Notes: generated from the sequence alone by a model not told the origin. A stretch of 64,000 nt of DNA from Bremia lactucae (GCF_004359215.1 NC_090610.1:11204321-11268320); one strand, 5' to 3'; counted from the stretch's first letter, positions 1 through 11,638 are shown. Numbers and translations: made by a program.

Positions 1-1172
1 CTTCCAGGCCTTTGGCTCATCGTCGCGTACCAAGCAGTGTGGCGGCCACTCCAAAGTCTCTTACGCTCTTCAATGCTTGTAGCAAGCTCAATATCTCTGG
101 CCCCAAAGTCGTTAGCGATCTCCACTACGACAAAACTCTGCGCTTCTACTTCACTTGGCGAACCATGCTGCTCAACTAAAAGAGAAGGTCGTACAGGAGT
201 TTTAAGCTTTGAGTATTTGTTTATAGCTTCCACAGCATTCTCATCCATCAACTCCATTCGGGCCACTGGAATGCCCATTTGCATGACCATCGCGCACGTG
301 TCGACAGCATTTTTAATGGAATTAAACTGACAAATCATCGTCTTCTCGGCCTCTGGAATACCGAAAAGGCGTAGCTCAGCTTCCGTGACCACGCCAAGCG
401 TCCCTTCTGATCCAATGAGAAGTCGGGTGAGGTCGTAACCAGCCGATGACTTGCGAGCTTTTGAACCCGTCTTTATAATTTGTCCATCAGCCATAACAGC
501 ACTTAGAGCCATGACATTAGTCTTCATATTGCCGTACCGTACGGTGGTAGTACCCGAGGCGTTGGTGGAAATCATGCCTCCAATGGAAGCATTCGCGCCG
601 GGATCCACGGTGAACATAAGGCCTGTGGCGCGAAGTTCCACATTAAGCTGCTCGCGGGTGACGCCAGCCTGAACCTTGCAGCTCATGTTTTCAGGCTCGA
701 TGCTCAAAATATTGTTCATGCCCATAAGATTAATAGACACGCCGCCTTGAGAAGCTGAGATATGACCTTCGAGAGAAGAACCTGCGCCAAATGGAATTAC
801 AGGCGTGCCAGCAGCTGCGCAAATCTTCACGACCGCAGCCACCTCTTCCGTGGATTGCACGAAGGCGACTGCGTCGGGTGAGGTCACTGCATGGTACGAT
901 TCGTCTGTTCCGTGTTGCTATAAGAAACCAGGGCCAATTGCGGTAGCTTAGATCAACGATTCGAGCGTCAAAAGTCGCAAGAGAATGGGCGGTGGAAGTA
1001 CCTTTAACACGGACGAGGCAGTCGATAGGCGGTCGCCCAGCAGTGATTTGAGTGCTAAGAGTGTCTTCTCCGATGGATTGCGGCGAATACTTATGAGGCG
1101 GCCTTGCTGGCTTAGCGAAAAGGACGAGCGTACCGCAAAGTGGCGTGCAGATTTCGAAAATACACCTAGCAT
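1..1172 (-). CDS. DLD: D-lactate dehydrogenase (cytochrome), mitochondrial; C-terminal part beyond window
   Basis: FAD-linked oxidase that oxidises D-lactate to pyruvate and passes electrons to cytochrome c, expected in the mitochondrion. Two exons are visible on the minus strand: exon 1 1172..1002 and exon 2 917..1, joined in phase 0 by an 84-bp GT-AG intron (donor GTACTT, acceptor TTATAG). The joined protein has an Arg/Ser-rich presequence-like N-terminus, then GDRLSTASSV and QHGTDESYH. The FAD-binding type 4 motif PFGAGSSLEGH follows, then VDPGANASIGGM, NASGTTTVRYG, and SSAGYDLTRLLIGSEGTLG, all typical of DLD/glycolate-oxidase subunits. The last visible segment reads RKRLWSGRHTAWYA, as in the DLD C-terminal domain. 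I place the start at the ATG at 1172; an in-frame TTG at 1190 is less likely. The gene runs off the left edge, so completeness cannot be judged. It is separated by 1.3 kb from the APE2 gene. Confidence 0.9.
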
Positions 1173-2486
1173 TTGTTTTGGAATGACCAAATTCTAAAGA
1201 TTTTGCTCAAGGAAAAGTGGTTAGTAACGTTGAAGAACATTTGTTGAGGGCTATTAAATCTCTTCGATGTAATAATTGACAGGAAATAGCATTTCTCTTC
1301 TATCGTATTTATCGTAACTAAAACGGTGGTTCTGCCAAGTACGCTTCTCCTCTTGGTCTCTTCACGAGACTAATATGTATTAGTGCCGCGTTCAGCTCGT
1401 TGTACGGGCTTTTAATCTGCCACTTGCAATTGGCAATTGGGGATAGTAAAGAAGGTATATATAGAAGCCAAATCTATGCTCAGTATTCATTTAAAGAGAC
1501 GCTTCTTCTTGTCAAAGGCTTTACTAAGTATCCGGCATCGTCTTTTGACGGTCAATAAGAATCACGTTAGTAGCCACCGGGCCTATTACAAACTTCTTCC
1601 ATAAAATGTAATCATTGCGTGATCGCCATGTAGGCTTCACTCACTATGCCCGCAATAGGTGTACGCTTATCCTTAAAAATTAATATATTTCCTGGCAAGG
1701 ATCTGTCCAACGAAAGTCACTTGTGCGCGGAAGGATTTGAGGCAACTTTACTTAAAGTTGTAAATACTTTTTGAAGAATCTTCTTATTCATAAGAGGTCG
1801 ACATGACAATTTCCCCATTTAAAGCGATCACACTGCTCTTCCTATCTTCGTAACCTTCCTAAGAGCTTTATCTTCAGCTATAGCAGCTTAGGCAACAGTG
1901 TTGTTGTCGTTGGCAGAACACTATTTTGCGCCTTTTCAAAAAATGAAGAGAATTTCGGTGCTAAATTCTTACAAAGTCTTTGTAAATTAGACAAACGACC
2001 TATTTAATAAGTTAAGGTGGTGAGGTACATTGAGTTACGACTGGCGATCTCCTATGTCCATGGTGCTACGCTAGCACATATATTTTTCTTTCTCGTTACT
2101 CTTTGATCTCGTTCTGTCCCAACACGAAGTCTTGCAACAATTGCTCTGATGTCGCGTTGTCGTGCGGCGTCTCGTGTCCATGTCGCCCTGCCGAAGTCCA
2201 GTGCGTCGCGTCGTTGTCCATAAATTTATCCAGTTCTGCTATAATCGGTCCAATGTCGCGGTTGCTTGTTCGCTACGAAGTTGCTGTGTCCATGGCCACG
2301 TCAGCTACCCAGTCCATCCGTTTGACAAACGACCTCAGACTGTCTATATAAATAAATCCGTGTCATGCGTAGATTTATTAAATGGGTTTATCAGCTCAAA
2401 TTTTCGACAATTGCCTCGCTTGCTTTGAGTTGGTCCGTACAAGATACAAGTTCTAAATAATTTGCCTCTGTGATTATTTCTTGCGG
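1173..2486. other. Intergenic region, no convincing gene
   Basis: No protein family or RNA gene is recognised in this stretch. A minus-strand open stretch at about 2105-2260 reads acidic, polar sequence ending QNEIKE and stop, but has no start, homology or intron context that I can support. It may be a relic. The last part is the 3' flank of the APE2 gene. Confidence 0.5.
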
Positions 2487-4429
2487 TCACGTTTCTTTCA
2501 TTTTCTTGTGGCTTTTACTTTTGGCCCACTTAAAAAAATCACACCTTGCGTTAGGATTCCCTTTTTCTCCCTACAATTTGTTTCCCATTCAGTTAGCAAG
2601 ACCAGTCTTGAAAGAATGCTTGATCAGGTATCTTACCGCAGGCTTTGTGCAGACGTAAAATTTCCGACCCCGATTTTCACCCGTCTTTATCACTGATCGG
2701 ATAATCGAAGGTTGGCCACAAAAGCATATAGGTGTTGGAGGAGGTCGGCCACTTAGAACGAGCCCCCATTCCTCTACTGATTTTTTACTTGCCACGGGAT
2801 CTACACAATGTACAGCGTTAAAGGTTCGATGCGAAGCTGAACCAATTTTGCTTCTAATTTCTTCGCCAGCCATATGAGACTTTCGTTTCGTCCCTGTTTG
2901 AGTAAGGAACGACGATATTGACTGTTGGCCACGTTTTGCCTTTTTCTGGAGCAAATTCGATGATCCAAACGCTTCCTTCGTGCAACTTTTGATATCCAAC
3001 TTGTCGCGTTGAACAATAAATGATTTGATACTCTGTTGTGTGCCTGAAAATTCCACATAATTTCTGGCGCACAATGCCGTGGTTTTACTGTTTTTGGTAC
3101 TCGCGAAGTCCACAACGCACGACATCACCTCAGGACAGTGATCAGACCCAAGACGATTTGAATCAATTCTATGGATATGTAGAAGTAAGGTTCCAGTTCA
3201 CGCGAGCCTTCATGATCAACAGCGCACCTGCATGAAGTTATACATTCGAGAAGAGTAGGATCGACTAAAATGTAGTCTATTCGAGTTCCATAATTTGTTT
3301 GACGCGCACCTGTTTGCGTGTTCCAGCACTTTTAACAATGCATGTAGCAACCGCTCGTTATAATTAAAACGTACGCCAAGTGACTTTAACTCGACTTCCG
3401 ATGAGTTACGCACCGTAAATGCTTTTGTCTGGTCTGGATGAAAATGTCGAAACAAATCGACTAATTTTCTTGAAGTGTTTTTACAGATATTATCAACACG
3501 CTGGAGTTTTAAAAGAAGTTTGTTTCTCTCTTTTACTGGTACTTCAACAAAAGAGTTCATCCACTTTCTGCACGGGTGATCTTCAAAGCTACAATCAGCA
3601 TCATTAGCTTGCGGATCGCAATGGTCTATTCTTTGATGCGCAATATTTATGTCACCCTCCATGTCATTATGTAAATATGAGATCGGCAATTTCACGCAGC
3701 GTTCCAAGATAGCTACACTTACCACGACAATGACTGGCTTTTTGGCCGCTCGTAAAGTATCAACGCGGTCTTGTAGTAATTTATGAAAATATAGCTTATA
3801 TTCCAAGCGTTCTGCAGAAGCTAGTGCTGGACAATAAGTATTGAGCACCAGAAAAGATTGGTGGTCAGTGATGACACACCGTCCTCCACCTTCTAAATCC
3901 TTAACTAATGTCGATGGCAGCTGAAAATTCAAACATCAATTGGCGCCACAATGCTCATGAAATCGTAGTATGACAATGACTGTGGTAATGATAGTAATAT
4001 TTACCTCGTAGTGCATCGATCCAACGTGACCTACGCTGTCCTCAGTCTGCCAGAGACCTGTGAGTCCTTCTTCAGCAGCAATTGTCGGTAGGTTGCTTTT
4101 AACAAATGTCACCACACCAGAATATCCTCCTCGATGACGACAGAAAGAGTAGAATGCATCAAATCCTTCCATAAAATAGTGTTGTTGGCATTGACTTTCC
4201 AATGATGTGTATGATTGAATCGCTTACCTCGCGGTCGAACAAATTCTTCGTCGAGCTCTGAGCGCGTCATCTTCGTCTCTTGCAAGCAGATGATGTCTGC
4301 GTCGAGACTTGTTAGGAAGTCATGCAAATTCTGATTAAGACGCTGTAGCACCGCACGCAGCCCATTGATGTTCCAAGTCACGAATTTGACCTCTTGCTTC
4401 ATACTTCCGATTCTTTTTTTAAACGGCAT
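2487..4429 (-). CDS. APE2: AP endonuclease 2 (exonuclease III family) with PIP-like boxes and GRF zinc finger
   Basis: Base-excision-repair apurinic/apyrimidinic endonuclease and 3' exonuclease, nuclear. Seven exons are joined by GT-AG introns of 59-85 bp: 4429..4228, 4165..4005, 3920..3723, 3656..3414, 3328..3228, 3168..2637, 2570..2487, giving about 506 residues. Catalytic motifs are in order: FVTWNINGLRAV, IICLQETK, GGYSGVVTF, VVGDINIAHQRID, FRHFHP, CWNTQTGAR with NYGTRIDYILVD, and GSDHCP. Several are rebuilt only by splicing (for example VV|GDINIAH and KAFT|CWNTQ), which fixes the exon borders. The C-terminal half has two PCNA-binding-like motifs (QQSIKSFI and QQSISSFL). A GRF-type zinc finger spans the last intron: PICFCG, GRKFYVCTKPA, then ARCDFFKWA. 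Length and domain order match the APEX2 family. It is transcribed divergently from POLA2, 96 bp between start codons. A second in-frame ATG lies at 4402. No break is seen. Confidence 0.95.
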
Positions 4430-4525
4430 GATTTTCCTCGAAGCCTAAATTTCGAAAGCAAAACATACATTTTCAACCAATCATGATATTTGACGCCGTT
4501 TGCAGCGCTTTCCACTCAGACCTTC
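4430..4525. promoter_or_regulatory. Shared 96-bp divergent promoter of APE2 and POLA2
   Basis: The start codons of APE2 (4429, minus) and POLA2 (4526, plus) are 96 bp apart, so both promoters must lie here or inside the coding starts. On the plus strand, ACATTTTCAACCAATC at about 4468-4483 resembles the oomycete Inr-FPR core promoter (CATTTT followed by CAAC). No TATA box is obvious. Whether transcription is co-regulated is inference. Confidence 0.5.
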
Positions 4526-6916
4526 ATGAGCGTCGACGTCGCATCTATCCGAGCAGCCTTCGCGGCATGCAATTTAGAATTGGAAGAGGATGCAGCCAGC
4601 ACGTGTGTGTCTCTTTGCGCAGAATTTGACATGAATCCGGATGACATAGCAGCACAATGGGACGCTTTCTCTATGAACAAACAGCTTCCAGGGGCCGCGA
4701 ACGACGATGGTCTTGTGGCTTTTCGTTCGCACCTCAAACAGGAAAAGCAGCACATGAAGATACTTGAGTCAATATTCAAAGAATCATCACAGAAAATTAG
4801 CTCTCTTAAAACACCCGTGATTAAGCTCGAGTCGCTTTATAACATAAAGTCACCACAAGGCAAGCGTGGTCACTCCTTCTCCAGCCCTGCAGGTAATTTT
4901 AAGGTTCAACGCAAGGACGGTATGAAATCACCGTCTTTCATGCAGTCACCACCTGGTGGTGGCTACGAAAAACGCACGGATGCTGGCAAGATGGTGTCTG
5001 AATTCAATGCACATTTAAAGATTCAGTTAATGGGAATGGATACCAATATGCGGCTCCCTGTAAATATAGAGGTGCCGTTCCCAAATCGAAACCTTGCTCC
5101 TGACTCTTCGTACATGTATACGCCGCTTTTTCAACGAGCAGTAGCGTTGGACGAGCAGCTTGTCGAGTACGAGGAGCTAGTTAAGGACAAATACAATATA
5201 AAAGAACTAAAACCAATTGGAGATCCCTCACCGGCACAGGTGACAGTAGTAGGTCGAATCGTGTGCGAAGCAGCTGAAGGAAAATTGAATCCTAGCGTGG
5301 TGCAGATTGAAGGATCAAGAAAGTCTTGCGGTGGTCAGCGCGTACTACTCGACTTGAGTGGACTCCCCAACTTCCAGGTCTTTCCTGGCAAGGTTCGCAT
5401 TGTGGTTATTCACTTCCTGTAAATTTGGTCCGCTGATATGGTGGAATTCCACCGAAGATTGTTGCGATCGAAGGTGTTTTTCCAGATACGCGGTCTTCCA
5501 TGGTAGTGAAGCGGTTTTTGGATGTGAGTTCTTTCATTTTTCATTACAAATTGGACGTTATCTCAAATGATATGGCGCTGCTGATTGGATTCATAGCCAA
5601 TTCCAGCACCGGTTCAAACGGCTTTACCCGCAAGTGTTATTGACGAACAAGGCGTGCTTGGAAGCCCAATTCGTGTCCTTATTGCTTGTGGCCCTTTTAC
5701 GACTATGAGCAATGTAAACTATTTGCCGCTGAATGATCTACTTCAGGTCGCGCTTGGCCAAAAGCCAGACGTGCTCATTCTCGTAAGCAATACACCAACT
5801 TTACCGTCACAGTACATTAATCTAATAACATTTTTGTTGTTGTTGTCATGTTGTCAGGTGGGCCCTTTCATTGATTCAATGCACACAATGTTTCAAGATG
5901 GCCTAGTTAAATACGATGACATGATGCTGAGCTACGAAGAGATCTTTTTGTTTAAAGGTGATCTTCATCCTTAAATTACAAAGATTGTTTTCGTTCTAAT
6001 CGTTGCTGCGCGATTAATTTACTTACGTTTAGTGATGACCCTTTTAAATAACGTGCTGGCACAAAACGACAGAATACAAATTGTAATGGTTCCATCGCTT
6101 AGAGATGCTAATCACGAATATGTGTACCCTCAGCCCCCGCTAAACAAACACAAAGCATGCGAAGCGTTCGAGAATGCTGAATATGCTAAGGTCTGCTGCC
6201 GCTCCTTTCTTAACGTGCTGCACTTAAATTAAGCATTGTTCATTCTGCAGCGCATTCATTTCATGTCAAACCCCACCACATTCTCAATCAATGGAGTTGT
6301 GTTCGGAACATCAGCATTGGACGTTGTGTTGCAAATGAGCTCAAATGAGCTTTACAGGTCTTTACATTCACGTATTGGGGTTTGCATCCTCGTTATCATG
6401 ACACAATTACAATGTCCCGTAGAGCTCAAGCCCGCGACCAGCACCGGCTTCTGCGCCTAAGCGAACAAGTTGTCGACCAGCGAAGGTTTGTCGTCCATCC
6501 TTGTACACGCTTAATTGGAGATTGAACCTCATTTTCCAATTTGTGCTTTAGCTTCTACCCTTTGTTTCCTCCGCCGCCGAGCAGCGAGGCACCCATTGAT
6601 CTGCGATACAGGAAGCAATTTCAATTCGAGCAGACGCCTGATATTATATTGCTTCCTTCTGTATTAAATCGCTTTTGTGGGGTAAGTACACGATGTGGTT
6701 TGATACGAACACGCTGATGCTTACTTTATTGCTAATATGCAGCGCGTCAAGGACTCTATTGTCATTAATCCTGGCCAGCTGTGCAAAGGCGAATCCGGTG
6801 GAACCTTTGCTCATATCACCATCCTTCCTTTACATTGCGAAAAGATAGACAATGCAGTTGACAACAGCCCACGTGCCGTGCCAGACCGTACGTTCGTTGA
6901 AATCAAGCGAATCTAG
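4526..6916 (+). CDS. POLA2: DNA polymerase alpha subunit B
   Basis: Non-catalytic B subunit of the DNA polymerase alpha-primase complex, which initiates replication in the nucleus. Nine exons: 4526-5392, 5458-5523, 5597-5782, 5858-5957, 6033-6190, 6251-6357, 6423-6485, 6552-6681, 6743-6916, giving about 616 residues (the human protein is about 600). Family signatures: an OB-fold segment ending in LSGLPNFQVFPGK then IVAIEG; the inactivated phosphoesterase fold with RVLIACGPFTT, LIL|VGPFID, IVMVPSLRDANHEYVYPQPP, IHFMSNPTTFSINGVVFG; and the C-terminal SFYPLFPPPP, FGRVKDSIVINPGQLCKG and GGTFAHITI. The linker around residues 90-150 is Ser/Pro/Lys rich, as in homologues. The chosen start is the ATG at 4526; the upstream TTG at 4490 follows an in-frame stop and is unlikely. 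All introns are GT-AG and 58-77 bp. No disruption is seen. Confidence 0.95.
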
Positions 6917-7539
6917 ACGATTTTTATACGTGAGATCCAAATAGATTTTACAGGGCGAATTTATGTGTCTACCTCGCTGCATCATGCTTTTTTAGGAGTT
7001 AGTTGTTTTGTGAGCATTGCAAGGAACATTCGTACGACAAAAATATGAATTAGAGTTGCACAGCTACAGTATCGTTAATAATAATTTAATTTTTCAAATG
7101 AGCCTGAAAAATATTTAAGTCGAGATTGAGGCGACAATAGAGGCCACAATGGAACCAGATTTATAAAATTGCTATTGTCTAGCTAATTAGTATGCTGTTT
7201 ATATATCACGAAAGACTTTCAAGATTGCTGTATTTCAGAATTCACAAGTGATGAAGCAAGTTTACTACAAGAATCTTCCGGCAAGATGCAAAAGCAACGA
7301 ATTGTGACTGCGAACGATCTGCATGGATGTATGACTCTGATTTGGCTGATGAAGTGTGGACTATCAAGCTGCATATAATGCCAATTTTAACGTCGCTAGC
7401 TTTGTTAATCTATGCCACACTATCATTTTGTGGAACAATCTTGATACATCATCGTTAAGCGTCTTATCTAACTTGGCACCACAAGCATCGCCATTGCCAA
7501 CCCAAACCCCACGGCGGACTGACCATGTCACCGTCGCAG

Positions 7540-7755
7540 AAGCTCTTGGTCGACGAAGGAAATGCACGTTTATAGTGATGGCAACATGGCGCTTCATCTC
7601 GCAACCCGCGGCGGGTTTGACTGTATTGTGAGGGGTTGATTAAGCAGGTACTCGCCGCGAAGTGCGTAAAAAAAGCCGGTAAGACACCTGCCGAGATTGC
7701 ATCGTCATCCAGCACGATCTCGATTTTAGTAAAAGTGGTAATGTAACCAACCAGT
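7540..7755 (+). pseudogene. Possible ankyrin-repeat gene relic
   Basis: The plus strand reads DGNMALHLATRGGFDCIV, a good ankyrin-repeat helix pair (usual form DGNTALHLA). After a one-base shift it continues AGKTPAEIASSSS to a stop near 7755. No upstream start or further repeats could be joined. It is either a decayed ankyrin protein or a coding 3' exon whose upstream exons I cannot find. The rest of 6917-7788 shows no gene; it is the POLA2 3' flank and the promoter of the downstream transporter. Confidence 0.35.
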
Positions 7756-7788
7756 TTAAATGTTTAAAGCGTAACTTTCGAAGAGCCA

Positions 7789-8916
7789 ATGACGACTCCG
7801 CTCGGTCTAGAGACGAAAGCCCAACGATGTATCTTTGTCACATACATTGGGCTCTGGGTAAGCTACGGGATGCTGAGTGAGCTAGCGAAGCGGCAAGGCG
7901 TGCATTTTAACTCGGCATGTGCAGTCGTGCTGCAGTCGCTGCTCAAGTTGTTGCTGGCCACCTACATGTACATGACGACAGAAACTATAACGACCTCATC
8001 CCTCGCTGCACGAATCCGATTTATGCTAGCTCAAGTACGGACACACGCGAGACTTATACTTTTTTACATTATTCCGTCAGGGCTTTATGTGGTCTATGAC
8101 GTGCTTTCGTACATCAATTTGCGCGCCTTTGACGCCTCGACGTATTTTTTGCTGATGCAATTCCGGCTCGTAGTCACGGGAGTGCTGCACCAACTGATGT
8201 TTTCCAAACGACTTAATCGCAATCAGTGGCTTTCTTTGGGAGTTATAACCATAGGGTGCACTATCAAGACGCTGAGCACACAAGATACTGACGGTTCTGC
8301 TAGATTCGGTGTTAACTATAATGGCCCAAGGCCCGTGGCTTACTTATTGTTATTAACGCAGATTCTAAGTGGTACATTTGCGGGTGTGTACAATGAAGTT
8401 TTACTGAAGAAGCAAGTCGCAATCACGGTTAATTTACAAAACGTCTTCATGTACTTCAACTCCATCATCGGCACGATGATAATGCTCGGCATGGGAATGA
8501 CTGGCCAGACAGCCCAAGACGCATTGACTATATCCAACTTCAGCGAGCTCTTTTCGCCTTACGTGTTACCAATGGTACTAATTATGTCATTCACTGGCAT
8601 CGTGACCAGTCTATTCCTTAAGCAGCTGGATTCCATTCGCAAAGCGATCGCCAGCGCAATGGAGCTAGTATTTCTTCCGCTCCTGTGTGCTGTGCTTTTT
8701 GGCCAGCTAATTACACTGTACACGATGGCTGCAATTGTTTTTGTGGGCTTTGGAGTATATCTGTACGCACTGCCAGTCAAGGTCTTGTCCACGGCAGAAC
8801 TTCCCAAGTACAGAAAGGTGACACATCAAGAAATGGTTCAAGACGAAAACGACAGCCTGGATACACCAATTGATGTCGCTGAGTCCCCCTCGGCAGTAAA
8901 TCGTCTTAGATGCTAA
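7789..8916 (+). CDS. Nucleotide-sugar transporter, SLC35A-like
   Basis: Predicted Golgi or ER antiporter that exchanges cytosolic nucleotide sugar for luminal nucleoside monophosphate. Intronless, 375 residues, with about ten hydrophobic segments. Family hallmarks are VYDVLSYINLRAFDAST, YFLLMQFRLVVTGVL, VYNEVLLKK and VNLQNVFMYFNSI. The final helices SFTGIVTSLFLKQLDSI and ASAMELVFLPLLCAVLFG also match the CMP-sialate/UDP-galactose/UDP-GlcNAc transporter group. The C-terminal tail (about residues 340-375) is hydrophilic and acidic, as expected for a cytosolic tail. The substrate cannot be told from sequence alone. The ATG at 7789 gives a short cytosolic N-terminus directly before the first helix. 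The stop is 10 bp from the stop of the opposite-strand gene. Confidence 0.88.
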   Translation: MTTPLGLETKAQRCIFVTYIGLWVSYGMLSELAKRQGVHFNSACAVVLQSLLKLLLATYMYMTTETITTSSLAARIRFMLAQVRTHARLILFYIIPSGLYVVYDVLSYINLRAFDASTYFLLMQFRLVVTGVLHQLMFSKRLNRNQWLSLGVITIGCTIKTLSTQDTDGSARFGVNYNGPRPVAYLLLLTQILSGTFAGVYNEVLLKKQVAITVNLQNVFMYFNSIIGTMIMLGMGMTGQTAQDALTISNFSELFSPYVLPMVLIMSFTGIVTSLFLKQLDSIRKAIASAMELVFLPLLCAVLFGQLITLYTMAAIVFVGFGVYLYALPVKVLSTAELPKYRKVTHQEMVQDENDSLDTPIDVAESPSAVNRLRC

Positions 8917-8926
8917 TGCAATAGCT

Positions 8927-9320
8927 CTAGTTTCGTTTATTCCGTTGAGGCATGTACTCGTAAAAGAAAGTAGGCAACTTCTGGTAGATCGAAAACTCGT
9001 CAGCGACGTCGTGCACCTTAATGTCTAGATAAGAAAGAATCGGTTAGTACTGCGTCACAGTATAGAAATCATGAAACATCTGGAGGCGCACCACTTTCTC
9101 CCTGTCCTCGTGCCATGGCCCCCAGAGGCGACGTATAGAGCCCCCCAATTTCTTTGCCGTATCGATCCCAGAGCAACATGATGAGAAACAGCAAGAAAAG
9201 GAAAAGAAGAACCAGCGCGCTGAGAAGTTTGAGTTCTAGAGGTATACTGATGCCTAGAGATTCCTCGAATAAATCCTTCACGTGCCAAGAAATCTCCGTG
9301 TTTGCATCTAGTGCTGGCAT
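8927..9320 (-). CDS. Small single-pass membrane protein, unknown function
   Basis: Two exons, 9320..9092 and 9024..8927, joined by a 67-bp intron (donor GTGCGC, as also used in APE2; acceptor TTATCTAG), giving 108 residues. One strongly hydrophobic helix, about residues 30-52 (LLSALVLLFLFLLFLIMLLW), is followed by a basic/polar region and a C-terminal IKVHDVADEFSIYQKLP and YEYMPQRNKRN. I do not recognise the family. The clean intron and unbiased composition argue for a real gene. Without splicing the frame stops at PPDVS, 83 residues. Another donor choice nearby would alter one or two residues at the junction. It is convergent with the transporter gene. Confidence 0.6.
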
Positions 9321-9480
9321 TGTCGAAAAATCTTAACTATTTGTTGTAAAAGTTACATCATACCAATTTGCGATCTGTTGATAAAATTAAAGCGAAATTC
9401 TGCTGAATTTGCCTTATGTTACATGCCATTAAGTACGATGTCAACTAATTCGTGTACCCTTTTATCCTGTTCTAAAATAA

Positions 9481-9660
9481 TATATTACTTAGATCCCATT
9501 TATTATGGATAACAATGTGGTCGCTAAATCTGGCGGCCGAAATCTATTTTTAAATTAGCTAAAGTATTTTCGAGTTGTTAAACTCATTCGTTCTATACAG
9601 ATGGGATACTTTCTGAGTCTAAAAGTCTTCCTCTGACTTTAGGAGCGACGTAGCTCCTCT
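9481..9660 (+). repeat. F4-type LTR fragment
   Basis: Matches the F4 LTR at 27781-28265 in the same orientation: shared blocks include CCCATT...ATGTGGTCGC, GGCCGAAATCTATTTT and TCTGACTTTAGGAGCG. It is truncated on both sides and runs directly into a minus-oriented F3 LTR. Confidence 0.6.
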
Positions 9661-10158
9661 TCAGGCACCCTTTGCTAGCACTGATAACAGTACTTGTCAA
9701 CCTACATTGTTTACAGTGAACGAGGGACGCCTCGACTATTTCACGTACACGACTGGCAGAGGAAGGTTTTCAGTAGCTAAGAACTCTTAGCGTTGAAAGA
9801 GAAAAGTCTAAGGCTTTAGAATACAGAATAAGTAAGACTATATTAATATATAAAGTTCCTACGTAATATTTGTCTATCTACTACTGACTCTATTATTAAT
9901 AACTAACTATATATGGCGCCTACTTGCGCACCGCACAATCGTGTCTTGTGACGATTGGCGGGGTTAATTCAAACTTAAATGAACCAATTAGTAGAACTGA
10001 TGTCTTATTGCGTCAATATTACCAAATTTAGTATTATTAAGTCAAAATTAAAAACCATAATAATTTTGTACTTCTTTTTTTATTTCCTCTCATAGGAAAC
10101 AATGTTTGTTACTCCTGTTACAGAAAAAAATATTTATGTAACAGGACACTCCATTACA
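9661..10158 (-). repeat. F3-type LTR, minus orientation
   Basis: The reverse complement follows the F3 LTR order seen at 12053-12556 and 53528-53954: terminal TGTAATGGAGTGTCC, TTATTTCCT hairpin, AACCCCGCCAATCGT, GTAGATAG, and AGTACTGTTATCAGTGCTAGC at the other end. A second short F3 LTR edge (TGTAACAGGGTGTCCCGTAACA on the minus strand) follows at about 10173-10194. Confidence 0.65.
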
Positions 10159-10204
10159 GGGGTTATGTAATAATATTTGTGTTACGGGACACCCTGTTAC
10201 AGGG

Positions 10205-11638
10205 GAGTGATCAAGCTCCTCAAGAAGGCTATCACGCAACGCACATCCGCTATTGTTGAATCCGGTGCGTGATAAAAAGACTCTCTCATTTTAGTGACAT
10301 TAAATGGAGAGCGATCGAAGGCATGAGCTCAGTCGTAGGCGGGCCAGCCGTTGGCGCCATGCTGTTCTTTCTGAACACCGATGAATAACATGCGGCCATA
10401 GCCGAGTTCATACAACATGATCACGACGGGACCCAGGAAAAAGTAGCCTTGCTTCACCAGCAAAGCTCTCAACACGCGGAGGTGTTGAGATAACAGGGTG
10501 CTTACCCTCAGAGCCTTAAGATGCTTGATGCTAGGCTAAAAGTCTTCAAGCAATATGAGTCCACTTCTATCGGATAAATACAAGTCCACTTAGCGGCATC
10601 TATACCAACGCGGTACATCCCTGCACCTGATCTGTAGCCTAGGGCTCGCCCCCTTAATTCAAATATCAGGACACATGAGGGTAAAGAGGGAGGAAATCTC
10701 CTTGTTGGTTGAAAGAGATAATTAGGCTTATTGCATACGATCGCGATTTCTATCTACTCATCAGGGTAAAAGGAACTTAAAGGACTATGTCCAGAATTAG
10801 AGAACTCTATTGCTGCTATGCAGCGGTGCTTCTATGCAGGGGCGTCACTGTAGCCTTTCGATCACATTTAATTCGTCTAATAGACCAGAGCCCATAGACC
10901 TCACTCTCGCAGCAGAAGAAGAGCTTCAAGCTGTTAAACAGCAAAGAAACACTCGTGGATGATATATGTGGGGGAGTACTAAGTACTTGCGCCCAGATTG
11001 TACGTTGCGAAAGCCGCGCAAAGCTCAGAAGAGCACGACCCCCACCTCATACCAGAAATCTAGAATAATGCGAGATAACCCCGATACCCAGTGAGGACGG
11101 ACGCCCAACTGGAGAAGAATTAGGCTCTCTTGTTTCACATGGAGGTAAAGATAAACAGATTCTAGTGCCGAAGAGCTTTGAGCTTGATGGTAAGAGGCGT
11201 GAGTACAAGCCCGACTTGTTATTCGCTAAGGTGACTGATAAGGGCTTTGATAAGCATGGTCATTGTAATTGACGTAGGATCGAAATTGTGCTAGATGTCA
11301 TTCTCTTGAATCTAATCAGCTGAAATGCAGAGGCACTTAAGGTGCACGTGATTTGATCAATGTTCGCGTAGCGACGGGGACGGTTCGTAAAGTTCCATTG
11401 AACTTAGTAATAAACCTATGGCCGTTGACAATATGGAACGCTGTCTTGTCCTTCATCTGGATTCGAGACTTGAAATTATCTTTGCTATGGGTCGGCTTAA
11501 ACGCCATGATCCATGGACTGAGTAGAGGTCTATCACCTTAGGCGCAATTCGCAATGTTTAGAGAAGCTTTGAAGAGTAATGAGCCCACCATTGCTGAAAA
11601 CAAAGAATTATTGGCGCGAGCCTCTGATAGAGCCTGTC
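10205..11638 (+). pseudogene. Chimeric gypsy gag-protease relic (F3 5' half, F4 3' half)
   Basis: 10205-10500 matches the F3 gag start (for example CAAGAAGGCTATCACGCAAC, GTAGGCGGGCCAGCCGTTGG; compare 54030-54290). From about 10560 onward it matches F4 gag and protease instead: GCGGCATCTAT with GGTACATC (compare 28505), GAAGAGCTTCAAGCTGTT (compare 29166), and AAGTTCCATTGAACTTAG (compare 29617). Many stops and shifts are present. The join is best explained by template switching or recombination between two element families. Confidence 0.6.

Noticed and set aside
2103..2428. Plus-strand ORFs between DLD and APE2
   Set aside because: No homology or start context; overlapping frames with low-complexity Cys/Ser translations.
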